NCBI GenBank assembly: GCA_039033415.1
Contig: JBCCCR010000017.1
Location: forward strand, 1 to 64,000
Direction of reading: 5' to 3'
DNA: 64,000 nucleotides
From: Pseudomonadota bacterium
GTDB lineage: Bacteria > Pseudomonadota > Gammaproteobacteria > Xanthomonadales > SZUA-38
Within the stretch, counting starts at the first letter, position 1; every line of letters starts with the position of its first letter. The notes under the pieces are model-generated. The model made no database searches, was not told the origin of the DNA, and saw nothing but the letters and a program-made list of their open reading frames with translations. A program made the translations under genes and the position numbers. Shown here in pieces: positions 8,097 to 18,243 of the stretch.

Positions 8097-9905
8097 CTAC
8101 TCGGCGTACGACTCCAGGACGGCAAGGAACTCGCGACCGTAGCGCTCCAGCTTGGTCTCACCGACCCCGTTGATCTCAAGAAGCGACGCGGCGTCGGTCG
8201 GTTTGCTGGTGGCCATCTGACGCAGCGTGGAATCGTGGAAGATCACGTAGGGCGGCAGCTTGAGCTCCTCGGCCAGCCGTCGTCGACAGTCGCGTAGCGC
8301 TTCCCACAGCGGTGCGCTGGCAGGATCCAGCACAACTTTTGCGCTGGCTCGGCTGCGGCCGCCAACGCTGGCAACCGGCTTTGGATCCTGGCGCAGCTCA
8401 AGCGTGGCCTCGCCCTTCAGCAGATCGCGGCATTGCTCGGTAAGCCTGAGTGCGCCGAACAGTTCGGCGTCAGCCACCAGATAGCCGTGGACGATGAGCT
8501 GACGGGCAACCGATCGCCAACGCGCCGTCGAAAGCTCTTGGCCGATGCCGTAGGTGCTCAGCCGATCGTGTCCGTACTGACGAATTTTGGCGGTGTCGCC
8601 ACCGCGCAGCACATCGATGATGTGGCCCGCGCCAAAGCGCTGGCCGCAACGGTAAACGCAAGAAAGGAATTTCCGCGCAGCGTCGGTCCCGTCAAACGTT
8701 GTGGTCGGGTTCAAGCAGTTGTCGCAGTTGCCGCAGCGCTCCATCACGTTCGGATCGTCGAAGTAAGCGAGCAGCGGGGCCCGCCGGCAGCTGCTTACCT
8801 CACACCATCCGAGCAGGGCATCGAGCTTGCGCTTCTCCAGCGCTTTGATGTGGTCCGCGGCCTCACTCGCGTCCATCATCTGCTTCAGTCGAACCACGTC
8901 CTGCAGACCGTAGACCATCCACGCGGTGGCCGGCTCCCCGTCGCGCCCAGCGCGCCCGGTTTCCTGGTAATACGCTTCCATGCTCTTTGGGAGATCCAGG
9001 TGGGCGACAAACCGCACGTCGGGTTTGTCGATGCCCATGCCGAACGCGATCGTGGCCACGATCACGATGCCGTCTTCCGTGGCAAATCGCTGCTGGTGTC
9101 GTTCGCGCTGCTCGCCGTCCATCCCTGCGTGGTAGGGCAGGGCGGGCCAGCCTTTCGACGCCAACCACTCGGCGATTGCGTCGACCTTCTTGCGGGCCAG
9201 ACAGTAGACGATGCCGGACTGGCCGCGAAACGGTTCCAGGAATGCGGCCAGCTGACGACGCTCGTCGGTGCGTGGCTGGACGTGGTACGAAATATTGGGT
9301 CGATCAAAGCCGCTGACGAACCGTTGCGGGGTCTGCAGCTTCAGACGTTGGACGATATCTTCGCGAGTCTCGCGATCCGCTGTGGCGGTCAACGCCATCA
9401 TAGGAACCCCTGGGAAAGTTTCGCGGAGCTCGCCAAGCTGCAGGTAGTCCGGTCGAAAATCATGCCCCCACTGCGATACGCAGTGCGCTTCGTCGATGGC
9501 GATCAACGCCAGCGGACAGTTGGCCAGACGTGCTCGGGTGCCTGATTGGTTGAGCCGCTCCGGAGCGACGTAAAGCAGGTCGAGTTTGCCCGTCTGGACA
9601 GCCCCCCAGACGGACGCCTGGTCCTCGCTGGTCATCGACGAGTTGAGGCAGGCCGCCGCAATACCCAGTTCTCGCAGCGCTGCCACCTGATCAGCCATCA
9701 GCGCAATCAGCGGTGACACCACCAGCGCAACACCCGGACGGATCAGCGCCGGAAGCTGATAACAAAGGGATTTCCCGCCGCCTGTCGGCATGAGCACCAG
9801 GACGTCGGAGCCCCCGATCACCGCCTCGATGATGCGCTGCTGCTCGCCGCGAAACGTGTCGAAGCCAAACTTCTGCTGCAGCAGATCTTGAGCGGATTGG
9901 GGCAT
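8097..9905 (-). CDS. recQ: ATP-dependent DNA helicase RecQ
   Basis: A 602-residue superfamily 2 helicase that unwinds DNA 3'-5' in recombination and repair. Visible motifs are 0 (FRGEQQRII), Walker A MPTGGGKSLCYQLPA, the DEAH box AIDEAHCVSQWGHDFRPDY, motif III LTATAD, and motif VI QETGRAGRDG. The RQC zinc site follows with CRRAPLLAYF and CGNCDNC. A winged helix and a C-terminal HRDC domain (LREMATSKP-like region) complete the usual architecture, and the length is normal. The ATG at 9905 is directly followed by the conserved PQSAQDLLQQKFGF. It diverges from the Kef-like gene across about 157 nt. Confidence 0.97.
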   Translation of the reverse strand: MPQSAQDLLQQKFGFDTFRGEQQRIIEAVIGGSDVLVLMPTGGGKSLCYQLPALIRPGVALVVSPLIALMADQVAALRELGIAAACLNSSMTSEDQASVWGAVQTGKLDLLYVAPERLNQSGTRARLANCPLALIAIDEAHCVSQWGHDFRPDYLQLGELRETFPGVPMMALTATADRETREDIVQRLKLQTPQRFVSGFDRPNISYHVQPRTDERRQLAAFLEPFRGQSGIVYCLARKKVDAIAEWLASKGWPALPYHAGMDGEQRERHQQRFATEDGIVIVATIAFGMGIDKPDVRFVAHLDLPKSMEAYYQETGRAGRDGEPATAWMVYGLQDVVRLKQMMDASEAADHIKALEKRKLDALLGWCEVSSCRRAPLLAYFDDPNVMERCGNCDNCLNPTTTFDGTDAARKFLSCVYRCGQRFGAGHIIDVLRGGDTAKIRQYGHDRLSTYGIGQELSTARWRSVARQLIVHGYLVADAELFGALRLTEQCRDLLKGEATLELRQDPKPVASVGGRSRASAKVVLDPASAPLWEALRDCRRRLAEELKLPPYVIFHDSTLRQMATSKPTDAASLLEINGVGETKLERYGREFLAVLESYAE

Positions 9906-10062
9906 CGGCGGTGAGGGCTCTGGATAGAATCGTGACTGTATACGCGTGTTGCCCGGCCAAGGGCAACCGCCTGGCCGCTTTTTCTACAGGCTCGGGCTTC
10001 CCACAAGCCGGCCAGGCCATGACAATAGCAATCGATCGAACCGTTCTAAACAGGATCCGATA

Positions 10063-11832
10063 GTGGATGAGTCCCATTTTCTGCTGAAGCCGCTGGCGTA
10101 TCTGGGCGCGGCGATTGTCTTTGTGCCGCTGTTCCGCCGCTCCGGGCTGGGTGCGGTACTCGGCTATCTGGCTGCCGGTGTTTCGCTCGGGCCGTCGGGC
10201 TTTGCGCTCGTGGAAAACCCGAGCGACGTGCTGCACTTCGCCGAGGTGGGCGTAATCATGCTGCTCTTTGTCATCGGCCTAGAGCTGGAGCCGGCAAAGC
10301 TATGGCAGCTTCGTCGAAACATTGTGTTCACCGGGCTCAGCCAGCTGCTGATCAGCGGCGCGCTGCTGGGCTTGCTCCTCATGCTGCTCGGCCTGGCGTG
10401 GGGGCTGGCGTTGTTGCTCGGCTTTGTTTTGGCGCTGTCGTCCACCGCGTTTGCCCTGCAGCTGATGGAAGAGCGCAAGATACTCGGCAGTCAGCTCGGT
10501 CGGCGGGGTTTCTCGATCCTGCTGCTGCAGGATATTGCGGTGATACCGCTGGTGCTGGTGGTTGGCGCGACGGCCAAGTCCACCGCGGCGCTGGAGCACC
10601 AGCCCAACACGCTGGTCGGTGTCGCTGCGGTGGTCGGTCTGCTGCTGGCGGGTCGGTTCTTGCTCAAACCCCTGCTGAAATTGATTGCTGCCTACGCAAG
10701 CCGCGAAATCATGGCCGCCACCGCGCTCTTCATTGTGCTGGGGTACGCCGGCGTCATGCAGATGGTGGGCTTGTCAGCCGGCTTAGGGGCATTCATGGCC
10801 GGTATTGTGCTGGCGACGTCCGACTATCGGCACCAGCTTGAGGCCGACATCAATTCATTTAAGGGGCTGCTGCTGGGACTGTTCTTCATGGCCATCGGCA
10901 TGACGCTCGACCTGAGTCTGCTGGCCCAGCAGCCGGTGCTGATCCTGGGCTTTGCACTGGCACTGATGGCGGTTAAGACCGCGGTCATCGCCGTGGCGCT
11001 CAAGGTCCGTGGCGCCACTCTCAGAGAAGGATTGACCATGGGCCTGCTGCTTTCACAGGGTGGTGAATTTGCTTTTGTGCTGCTTACCCAGATGGTGACC
11101 GGTGACCACCTCAGCCAGGAGACGGCCAGCCTGGTGACCCTGGTGGTCGGCATGTCGATGGCGCTGACGGCGCCGCTGTTGGTGCTCTTTGAGCGCCTGA
11201 GCGGCGGCAAGGATGGCGCCATGGCTGACCCGGATGATCGCTCCGGCATGGAACGCGAGCCGGAGGTGATCATCGCGGGTTTTGGCCGCTACGGCCAGAT
11301 TGTCGGGCGCATTCTGCAGGCTGGGAATATCCCGTTTACGGCACTCGATAAAGATCCTCGGCAGATCGAATTTGTTAAACGTTTCGGCAATCAGGTCTCT
11401 TTTGGTGACGCTTCCCAGCTGGAGCTGCTTTACGCCGCGGGCATCGCGCATGCCCGAGTGTTTGTGGTCGCCATCGACGACCCGGATACGACGCTGCATA
11501 TCGTTGAGCTGTGCCGAGAGCACTTTCCGAAGCTTCAGGTGCTGGCGCGGGCGCGCAACCGGGTTAACGCACTGCAGCTTCGGGGTGCTGGCTGCTCGCA
11601 GGTGGTGCGCGAAACCTGGCACAGCAGCCTCAACACCGCCACCAGCACGCTGGTTGCCCTGGGCTACAGCGAAGGGGCGGCGATGCGCCGTGCCCAGCTG
11701 TTTGCGAACCACGACGAGGCTGTCCTGGAGCAAGCGGTTGGGAAAGAGGAAGACATGGAAGCACTGATTGAAATCGGTAAGCGAGGGCGCGCTGAGCTGG
11801 AGCAGCTGTTCGAACAGGACCAGTCGATCTAA
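10063..11832 (+). CDS. KefB/KefC-type cation:proton antiporter
   Basis: This 589-residue protein has an N-terminal CPA2 Na+/H+-exchanger domain of 12-13 membrane segments (about 1-375), with GVIMLLFVIGLELEP and FMAGIVLATSDYRHQLEADI. It is followed by a cytoplasmic TrkA-N nucleotide-binding domain from about 402 (IIAGFGRYGQIVGRIL). This is the layout of glutathione-gated potassium efflux systems KefB/C. The GTG at 10063, preceded by AGGA, is the likely start; the longer frame from 9946 adds a non-hydrophobic stretch without family similarity. No KefF/KefG ancillary gene is adjacent. Ion specificity and glutathione gating are inferred from family. Confidence 0.9.
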   Translation: MDESHFLLKPLAYLGAAIVFVPLFRRSGLGAVLGYLAAGVSLGPSGFALVENPSDVLHFAEVGVIMLLFVIGLELEPAKLWQLRRNIVFTGLSQLLISGALLGLLLMLLGLAWGLALLLGFVLALSSTAFALQLMEERKILGSQLGRRGFSILLLQDIAVIPLVLVVGATAKSTAALEHQPNTLVGVAAVVGLLLAGRFLLKPLLKLIAAYASREIMAATALFIVLGYAGVMQMVGLSAGLGAFMAGIVLATSDYRHQLEADINSFKGLLLGLFFMAIGMTLDLSLLAQQPVLILGFALALMAVKTAVIAVALKVRGATLREGLTMGLLLSQGGEFAFVLLTQMVTGDHLSQETASLVTLVVGMSMALTAPLLVLFERLSGGKDGAMADPDDRSGMEREPEVIIAGFGRYGQIVGRILQAGNIPFTALDKDPRQIEFVKRFGNQVSFGDASQLELLYAAGIAHARVFVVAIDDPDTTLHIVELCREHFPKLQVLARARNRVNALQLRGAGCSQVVRETWHSSLNTATSTLVALGYSEGAAMRRAQLFANHDEAVLEQAVGKEEDMEALIEIGKRGRAELEQLFEQDQSI

Positions 11833-11895
11833 GCGCATCTGCCGGCCTCAAAAGCCGCTATGATGTACGGCATCTGCCGTAGAAAATGGTGGCCC

Positions 11896-14800
11896 ATGAT
11901 GCTTGTCCGCACGACGGCGCTGCTGACGTTGCTTGGTCTCTGCTGGCTCTGGTGGCGGCCTGAGCCGTCGGCGCCTGGTCCCAGGATCCCTCGCGAGGCA
12001 CTCGAACTGCCGAAAGCCCACGCCTATGAGCGCGCCCACTTTCACGTACTGAGGCGCCTTCCGGCGGGCGGTGCGGAACTGCCGGCACAGGGTCTAGACC
12101 GCGCTCGGGCGGCAGCGGCAAGGCTGCCGAGCGCCAACGCGGCAAAACGCTACGGTCAGCGGTTCAGCGAGAAGGCGGCCGCGGCCTGGGAGTCGCTGGG
12201 GCCTGATCGAAAGGGTGGCCGCACGCGACGGATCGTTTTTGACGATCAGCGGCGCATGTATGCCGCCGGCGTATCGGGTGGGGTCTGGCGTTTCGATAAC
12301 GGTCGCTGGCGCCCGCTTGGAGACCGGCTGAGTAACACGAATGTTGGGGCTTTGGCGGTCGCGTCAACGCCAGGCGCAGATCCGGGGCTGGTGATGTATG
12401 CCGGCACCGGTGAGCTGTACCGACGCACCAACCGGCCTTACGCCAGCATGACCGGTTCGGGCATCTTTAAGTCCACCAACGGCGGCGAAGACTGGGTGCA
12501 GCTGTCGGCCACCGTCAACGACAACTTTCTCTACGTCAGCGACCTGGTGATTTCACCCGGCAACCCAAACCGGATCTATGCTGCCACCAACACCGGCGTC
12601 TGGCGATCGGATAACGGCGGCGCCACGTTTTCGGTATCCCTGTCAACGATGGATGGCGACACCAATCGCTTTGAGGGGTGCACGGACCTGGAGCTGCTCG
12701 ACTTCGGCGGTGGTGACCGTCTGCTCGCCACCTGTGCGTCCCGTTCAACAGACGATCGCTATTTTCTACCGGGGCTCCTCCCGGACGGCTGCATGGGTCC
12801 GTGTGACGCCCGCATTCTCCTGAACGCGGCGGCCGAACAGTCCGACGCCTGGGACGTGGTGCTCACGGAGCCCGGCATGGGAAGAACCTCACTGGCGGCT
12901 TTTGCCGGTGACCCCAACGTCGTCTACGCCCTCAGTGCCAGCACGCAGCCGGGTCCGGACAAAACCGGTGACGGCGTCGGCGACTACGACAACGGCCTGC
13001 ACGGCGTCTTTCGCAGCAACGACGCCGGCGCTACCTGGGAGGCCACCCTGCGAAACACCAGCAGCGACCCGGTGAGTACGTGGATGCTGTCGTTTGCGTG
13101 GCAGGCGCGGACCGATGGCAATACGCCATACGGAGCGGGCTGGTACAACCAGGCGATCGCCGTTGACCCGTTCGACCCCGAGGTGGTGTGGGTTGGCGGC
13201 ATGCAGCTGTATCGATCGGACGACGGCGGACGAGAGTTTGGGCTGACCTCCAACTATTTCGCCGACCGTGACGTGCCCGCGTCGCAGGGGCCTGAGATGC
13301 ATCCTGATATCCATGCGCTGGTGTTCGACGAGTCCGGTCAACTTTGGGTGGGGAACGACGGCGGTGTCTGGCGCGCTCGCAATCAATCGGCGCCAACCAA
13401 CCGAACTCGTGATGGCTACCGGACGGTGCTCACCTCGGGCGTGAACTTCGATGCCGAGGTGCGCGACTACACCACCACGCAGTTCTATCACGGCAGCGTG
13501 TCCCCGGATGGCCAGCTGGTGCTTGGTGGTATGCAAGACAACGGAACCGATGTTTTCAATCATCCGGAGTTTCCCGACCAGTGGGTGAATTTTTTTGGCG
13601 GAGACGGCAGCTACACGGCCTTTAATCCGATTGATGAGTTTCTCTACGTATCCGCTCAGAATGGGTACATCGCGCGGATCGATCGGAGTCTTCAGTACAC
13701 CGTCCTGGCGGACCGGCTCCGGGAAGAAGCGCTAGACCGCGATGAGTTCATGTTTATCACGCCGTTTGTGCTGAACCCCGACAACCCCTCGACCGTGTTT
13801 GTCGGCGGCAAGCGCCTGTTTCGCGGAAATTTTGACGGTCAGATCTGGAACCGTGCCTCATCAACTTTTGGGAACACGTTTTACGATAAGACCAATGCGC
13901 TGGCTGCCGCGAGTGGGGGAACAGCGGTCCTGGTTGGCACGGGCAACGCCATTTATCGCATTGCCTCCGGTGACGCGGCCACGCAGGCAACCGTTCCGAA
14001 TGAGACGGCGCCCCGGCAGGGCTGGGTGTCGTCGCTGACCTTTGACCCAGGTAATCCCGACGTTGCCTACGCTACCTATTCGAATTTCGGCGGCGACCAC
14101 GTCTTTCGATCGATCGATGGTGGACTGAGTTTCCAGCCGATCGACGGCAGCGGGGCAGGGCGTCTGCCCGACGTACCGGTCCACTCGCTGGCGGTGCATC
14201 CCGAGGAGCCCGATTCCCTGTACGTCGGCACCGATCTGGGGGTCTTCTTCACGGCTGACGGCGGTCAGAACTGGCAGGTCGAAGAGACCGGCTTCGGCGG
14301 GGCGATTGTTGAGCGGGTGGTGATCAACGAACCGCAGGCGGCCGGTACCGCCTATCTCTTTGCCTTCACCTACGGCCGAGGAGTCTGGCGAGTGCCGCTG
14401 AGCGAGGTGGACGGCGCGCCCGGATATACGCTGACCTCTGCGGTGAACGGCCTGTGGTTTGACCCAACGCAGCCGGGCCACGGCATCCAGGTGCAGCTGA
14501 TCGACGGCGAGGCCGCGCCCCAGCTGCTGGTGACCTGGTACGTTTACGACAACGGTGAGCCGCGCTGGCTCATCGGGACTGGTGAGATCAATCGCGATCG
14601 GGCGGTGGTCGACATGACGGTCACCCGGGGCGGCGAATTTGGTGCTGCCTTTGATCCGGCCAACATCGTAAGAGAGCCGTGGGGACAGCTAGAGCTGGTG
14701 TTCCGCGATGAGGACTCGCTCTCGCTGCGTTGGCAGTCAGCCTTTGAGCGCGGCCAAAACGGGACGCTGGCCATGGCGCGCCTGAGTCAGCCGAAAGATA

Positions 14801-15204
14801 TCGCGGTGCCCGGCATGCCGGTGTCGCTCTGTTCCACGTCAGTCTATTTCAACGCGGCACAGGACGGGCACGGCATGGTGCTCGAAACGGTGGAGACCAG
14901 CGGCGAGCCTGGCATTGCCTGGTCGTGGTTCCACTATCGCAACGGCCGTCAGCTCTGGCTCGTTGGCAGCGGCACTTTTGCCGATGGGATGGTGGAATCC
15001 GAAGCGTTTGCCGGCCGGGCGGGGCAGTTTCCGCCGGCCTTCACGGCGGACGCGGCGCTTGTCGAGCGTTGGGGGACCCTGACCTTCGACTTTACCGATG
15101 AGCGCGAGTTTGTGGCGAGCTGGAGTCCCGACGACCCGACGCTAGCCCCGGATTCGCTCCGCTTCAGCCAGCTGACCACCCTGGCGCAAAGCGGCTGCAA
15201 CTGA
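11896..15204 (+). CDS. Exported BNR/Asp-box beta-propeller protein with repeated C-terminal domain
   Basis: A 1102-residue protein. An N-terminal hydrophobic segment (TALLTLLGLCWLWW) acts as signal or anchor. The body is a sortilin/YCF48-like beta-propeller rich in Asp-box loops: STNGGEDW, SDNGGATF, SNDAGATW, SDDGGREF, SIDGGLSF and TADGGQNW. The C-terminus has two tandem copies of a domain at about 845-960 and 978-1095. Each carries PGHG or DGHG, then WYVYDNGEPRW or WFHYRNGRQLW, then a glycine-rich G-x-G turn. No catalytic motif is evident, so a carbohydrate- or protein-binding extracellular role is only an inference. The start could also be 11860 (ATGATG). Confidence 0.8.
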   Translation: MMLVRTTALLTLLGLCWLWWRPEPSAPGPRIPREALELPKAHAYERAHFHVLRRLPAGGAELPAQGLDRARAAAARLPSANAAKRYGQRFSEKAAAAWESLGPDRKGGRTRRIVFDDQRRMYAAGVSGGVWRFDNGRWRPLGDRLSNTNVGALAVASTPGADPGLVMYAGTGELYRRTNRPYASMTGSGIFKSTNGGEDWVQLSATVNDNFLYVSDLVISPGNPNRIYAATNTGVWRSDNGGATFSVSLSTMDGDTNRFEGCTDLELLDFGGGDRLLATCASRSTDDRYFLPGLLPDGCMGPCDARILLNAAAEQSDAWDVVLTEPGMGRTSLAAFAGDPNVVYALSASTQPGPDKTGDGVGDYDNGLHGVFRSNDAGATWEATLRNTSSDPVSTWMLSFAWQARTDGNTPYGAGWYNQAIAVDPFDPEVVWVGGMQLYRSDDGGREFGLTSNYFADRDVPASQGPEMHPDIHALVFDESGQLWVGNDGGVWRARNQSAPTNRTRDGYRTVLTSGVNFDAEVRDYTTTQFYHGSVSPDGQLVLGGMQDNGTDVFNHPEFPDQWVNFFGGDGSYTAFNPIDEFLYVSAQNGYIARIDRSLQYTVLADRLREEALDRDEFMFITPFVLNPDNPSTVFVGGKRLFRGNFDGQIWNRASSTFGNTFYDKTNALAAASGGTAVLVGTGNAIYRIASGDAATQATVPNETAPRQGWVSSLTFDPGNPDVAYATYSNFGGDHVFRSIDGGLSFQPIDGSGAGRLPDVPVHSLAVHPEEPDSLYVGTDLGVFFTADGGQNWQVEETGFGGAIVERVVINEPQAAGTAYLFAFTYGRGVWRVPLSEVDGAPGYTLTSAVNGLWFDPTQPGHGIQVQLIDGEAAPQLLVTWYVYDNGEPRWLIGTGEINRDRAVVDMTVTRGGEFGAAFDPANIVREPWGQLELVFRDEDSLSLRWQSAFERGQNGTLAMARLSQPKDIAVPGMPVSLCSTSVYFNAAQDGHGMVLETVETSGEPGIAWSWFHYRNGRQLWLVGSGTFADGMVESEAFAGRAGQFPPAFTADAALVERWGTLTFDFTDEREFVASWSPDDPTLAPDSLRFSQLTTLAQSGCN

Positions 15205-15238
15205 CGGTCGGCGCCGGGAGCGTCCCCTGACCAGTCGA

Positions 15239-16585
15239 TCAGCGCTCGGCTGCCAGCCTGAGCTCCGCCAGCCGTTCTTTGCTGAGGTTGTACTTGAGCA
15301 GTATCGGGATGGTTGCGAGGTTTAGGACCGCTGGCAGCAATGATGCACACCACAGGACCGCGGTAATGGCGGACTCGGGCTGCGCCTCTGCGCCCACATT
15401 CCCCTTGATCAGCCCGGCGGCGCTCAGCGCCACCCCTACCACCAGCGGCCCGAGAGCGCCTGCGAGCTTTTCGGTGGTAGTAAAGATACCGCTGTAGGCA
15501 CCGGCGTTGTCTTTACCGCTGGCCAGTCGTCCGTACTCCATGGTGTCAGGCAGCAGGGCCTGGCCGCAAAGCAGGCCGCCCGTGGAACCGACGCCGATCA
15601 GCACGGCCCGCGCATAGATCAGCCAGCCGGGCTCCGTCGCGGTCCAAAGCACCCAGGTGGCGATGGCCAGCGCATACAGCGTGACGCAAATGATGTAGGT
15701 GTTTCGTTTGCCGATCCGGTCGATCACCGGGCGCCAGAGTGGAATGGAGACCAGTCCTGCGAGCGTAAAAACCAGCAGGTAGTTGCCGATATCGGCGGTG
15801 CTGAGCTGCAGCACGAAGCGAAACAGATAGGGGGCGCTGGCGAGCACGCTGGCCAGCGCAGCGAGCTGCAGCAGCTTGACGCCCACCAGCAGGAGGAAAG
15901 GGCGATTGCGGAGCAGCAGCTTTAGCCCGTCCGCAAAGCCCGCGGTCTGTTCAGCCGCCGTTGTACCGCCCACGGTGAGCCGGGTGTGGCTGGCCGTTGA
16001 GAAAAAAGCGAGGCATCCGGCACCGGCGGCAACCGCCGCGAACACCAGCGCCATGAGCTGATAGCCGGCCTGGCCCTCCCCGCCGAGCGCTACGAGCTTC
16101 GGCCCGCCGACCGAGCCGAGCATCACGCCCAGCATCAGAAACAGGACCCGGTACGACATCATTTTTGTTCGCTCGTCGTAATCGCGGGTCATCTCCGCGG
16201 GAATCGCCAGGTAGGGCACCGAAAACACGGTGTAGGCGGTGGCGTGAAACAGGAGCGCCAGCACGACAATCGTGACCGTCACGGCTGTGGTGGACAAGGG
16301 TTCAATCAGAAAAATCAGCCAAAAGGACAAACCTAGCAAGACACCGCCCGCGAGCAGGTAGGGGCGACGTTTGCCGAGCCGGTGCCGGGTTCGGTCGCTG
16401 ATCATGCCCATCAGCGGGTCCGAGACCGCGTCGTACAGTTTGGTGATAAAAAACAGCGATCCGGCCAGCGCGGGCTCGAGCCCGACAACCGTGGTGAGAT
16501 AGAACAGGCCGAACAAGGCCAGCGCGTTGTACACGGTGCCGGTCCCAAAAGATCCCGCACCCCATCCGATCATGCCCCAGTTCAA
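15239..16585 (-). CDS. MFS/GPH-family sugar:cation symporter
   Basis: A 448-residue protein with about twelve transmembrane helices. It belongs to the glycoside-pentoside-hexuronide:cation symporter branch, as shown by GAGSFGTGTVYNA, the loop YDAVSDPLMGMISDRTRHRLGKRRPYLL, and LPDTMEYGRLASGKDNAGAYSG late in the protein. The start is TTG at 16585, with GGGA seven bases upstream; ATG at 16573 is an alternative. It diverges from the aldehyde dehydrogenase gene, so it may import a substrate for that cluster. The substrate is not predictable. Confidence 0.87.
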   Translation of the reverse strand: MNWGMIGWGAGSFGTGTVYNALALFGLFYLTTVVGLEPALAGSLFFITKLYDAVSDPLMGMISDRTRHRLGKRRPYLLAGGVLLGLSFWLIFLIEPLSTTAVTVTIVVLALLFHATAYTVFSVPYLAIPAEMTRDYDERTKMMSYRVLFLMLGVMLGSVGGPKLVALGGEGQAGYQLMALVFAAVAAGAGCLAFFSTASHTRLTVGGTTAAEQTAGFADGLKLLLRNRPFLLLVGVKLLQLAALASVLASAPYLFRFVLQLSTADIGNYLLVFTLAGLVSIPLWRPVIDRIGKRNTYIICVTLYALAIATWVLWTATEPGWLIYARAVLIGVGSTGGLLCGQALLPDTMEYGRLASGKDNAGAYSGIFTTTEKLAGALGPLVVGVALSAAGLIKGNVGAEAQPESAITAVLWCASLLPAVLNLATIPILLKYNLSKERLAELRLAAER

Positions 16586-16694
16586 GCGCGTTTCCCGTCA
16601 ACCAAGTGGGCGGAACATAGCAGATTTTCACCTCACCTGTATGTGGGTGGATTAAACTATTAACTTATTCAGGAAGCGCGTTCGGGAGTAAGTC

Positions 16695-18239
16695 ATGAAT
16701 CGGGCACCCGGGAAGCAGGTTCGGTCCGTCGAAGCGGTCAAACAGGAGTACAAGCTGACGTTGCCGAAAGTTGTCACAGGGTTCGTTGACGGCGAGAGCC
16801 TGCCTGCCCATGGCGACTTTCAACTGACGGCCATTTGCCCGGCGACCGAAACCCCGCTCTACGAGCTGGATGAGAGCAGCGCAGCGGATGTCGACAGGGC
16901 CGTTCGGGCTGCCCGAGCGGCCTTTGATGGCACCGCCTGGCCGACGCTCCCGCACAGCCAGCGCAAGGGAGTGCTGCGGCGGATCTGTGACGTCATCGAA
17001 AAGCACCAGGAAGAGCTTGCCGTGATCCAGGCCCTGGAAGTCGGCCTGCCGCTGAGCGGTATCCACGCCATGCACATGCCCCGCACGATCGAAAACTTCG
17101 ATTTTTTCTCCGAGGTGGCGGGAACTCTGGCCGGGGAAAGCTTCACACAGACCGGCAACTATCTCTCGGTCGTCACTCACGAACCGGCGGGCGTGGCTGC
17201 GCTGCTGACGCCCTGGAATGCCCCGCTGGTCCTGGTGTCGATGAAGCTGGCGGCGGCACTCAGCCTCGGTAATACCGTGGTGCTCAAACCTTCCGAATAC
17301 TGCCCGTACTCACTCCGTCGGTTTGTCGAGGTGCTGCACGAGGCCGACCTGCCGCCCGGCGTTGTCAACCTGGTGAACGGCCGAGGGCCCGTCACTGGCG
17401 ATGCGCTGGTACGCCACCCCGGCGTCGACGTCGTCGGTTTTGTGGGCGGCACCGAAACAGGCAAGGTCATCATGGCCAGTGCTGCACAAAGCCTCAAAAA
17501 GGTCGGCATGGAGCTGGGCGGAAAGTCCGCCAACATCGTGACCGACTCGGCAAACCTCGAGACGGCCATCGACGGCTCGCTGCTGGCGATCCTGGCCGGC
17601 AACGGATCACAGTGTCTGGCCGGTTCCCGAATCCTACTCCAGCGAGGGATCGCTAATGAGTTTGTCGAAAAATTCACCGGCCGCCTGGCTAATATCCGCG
17701 TCGGCGACCCGTTTGATCCGCAGACCGAAGTCGGAGCGATGGCGTTTGCCGCGCACTACCAGCGTGTCCTGTCGTACGTCGACGTGGCGCGGGAGGAAGG
17801 TGGCGAAGTGCTGGTCGGCGGTAAACCCGCCCCCGGCTTCGAAGCCGGGTATTTTATGGAGCCCACCGCGGTCATGGCGAGCAGCAATCAGACCCGGGTT
17901 TGTCAGGAAGAGATCTTTGGCCCCTTTGCGTCACTGCTGACATTCGACACGTTGGATGAGGCGGTGGCGATGGCTAATGAGTCAGACTTCGGGCTTGTCA
18001 GCTACCTGTGGTCAGACGACCTGCCGACAGTGATGCGCGCAAGCCGGCAGATTAAGGCCGGGACCGTATGGGTCAACACGCCGCTGACTCGAGATCTGCG
18101 CGCCCCCTTCGGCGGCTACAAGCAGTCGGGTGTCGGTCGCGACGGCCTTCGCGCTTCCGTGGAGCTGCTGACGGAAGAAAAAACCATGATGATCCCCAAC
18201 GAGCCGCTGTCGCTGCCGAAGCTGGGGCAGGGAGATTGA
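16695..18239 (+). CDS. NAD(P)+-dependent aldehyde dehydrogenase
   Basis: A 514-residue member of the ALDH superfamily, oxidising an aldehyde to a carboxylate. The catalytic cysteine is Cys307 in GNGSQCLAGSR and the general base is Glu273 in MELGGKSANIV. The Rossmann region has FVGGTETGK and the N-terminal active-site block has LTPWNAPLVL, all intact. The C-terminus carries EEIFGPFASLL. Its nearest recognisable relatives are hydroxymuconic- and betaine-type semialdehyde dehydrogenases. It is the first gene of a same-strand cluster continuing to 21486, with a methyltransferase 4 nt downstream. Confidence 0.93.
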   Translation: MNRAPGKQVRSVEAVKQEYKLTLPKVVTGFVDGESLPAHGDFQLTAICPATETPLYELDESSAADVDRAVRAARAAFDGTAWPTLPHSQRKGVLRRICDVIEKHQEELAVIQALEVGLPLSGIHAMHMPRTIENFDFFSEVAGTLAGESFTQTGNYLSVVTHEPAGVAALLTPWNAPLVLVSMKLAAALSLGNTVVLKPSEYCPYSLRRFVEVLHEADLPPGVVNLVNGRGPVTGDALVRHPGVDVVGFVGGTETGKVIMASAAQSLKKVGMELGGKSANIVTDSANLETAIDGSLLAILAGNGSQCLAGSRILLQRGIANEFVEKFTGRLANIRVGDPFDPQTEVGAMAFAAHYQRVLSYVDVAREEGGEVLVGGKPAPGFEAGYFMEPTAVMASSNQTRVCQEEIFGPFASLLTFDTLDEAVAMANESDFGLVSYLWSDDLPTVMRASRQIKAGTVWVNTPLTRDLRAPFGGYKQSGVGRDGLRASVELLTEEKTMMIPNEPLSLPKLGQGD

Positions 18240-18243
18240 GTAC

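Noticed and set aside
8433-9545. 370-residue open frame on the plus strand
   Set aside because: It lies wholly antisense to recQ, whose helicase motifs are complete. The antisense translation has no recognisable motif.
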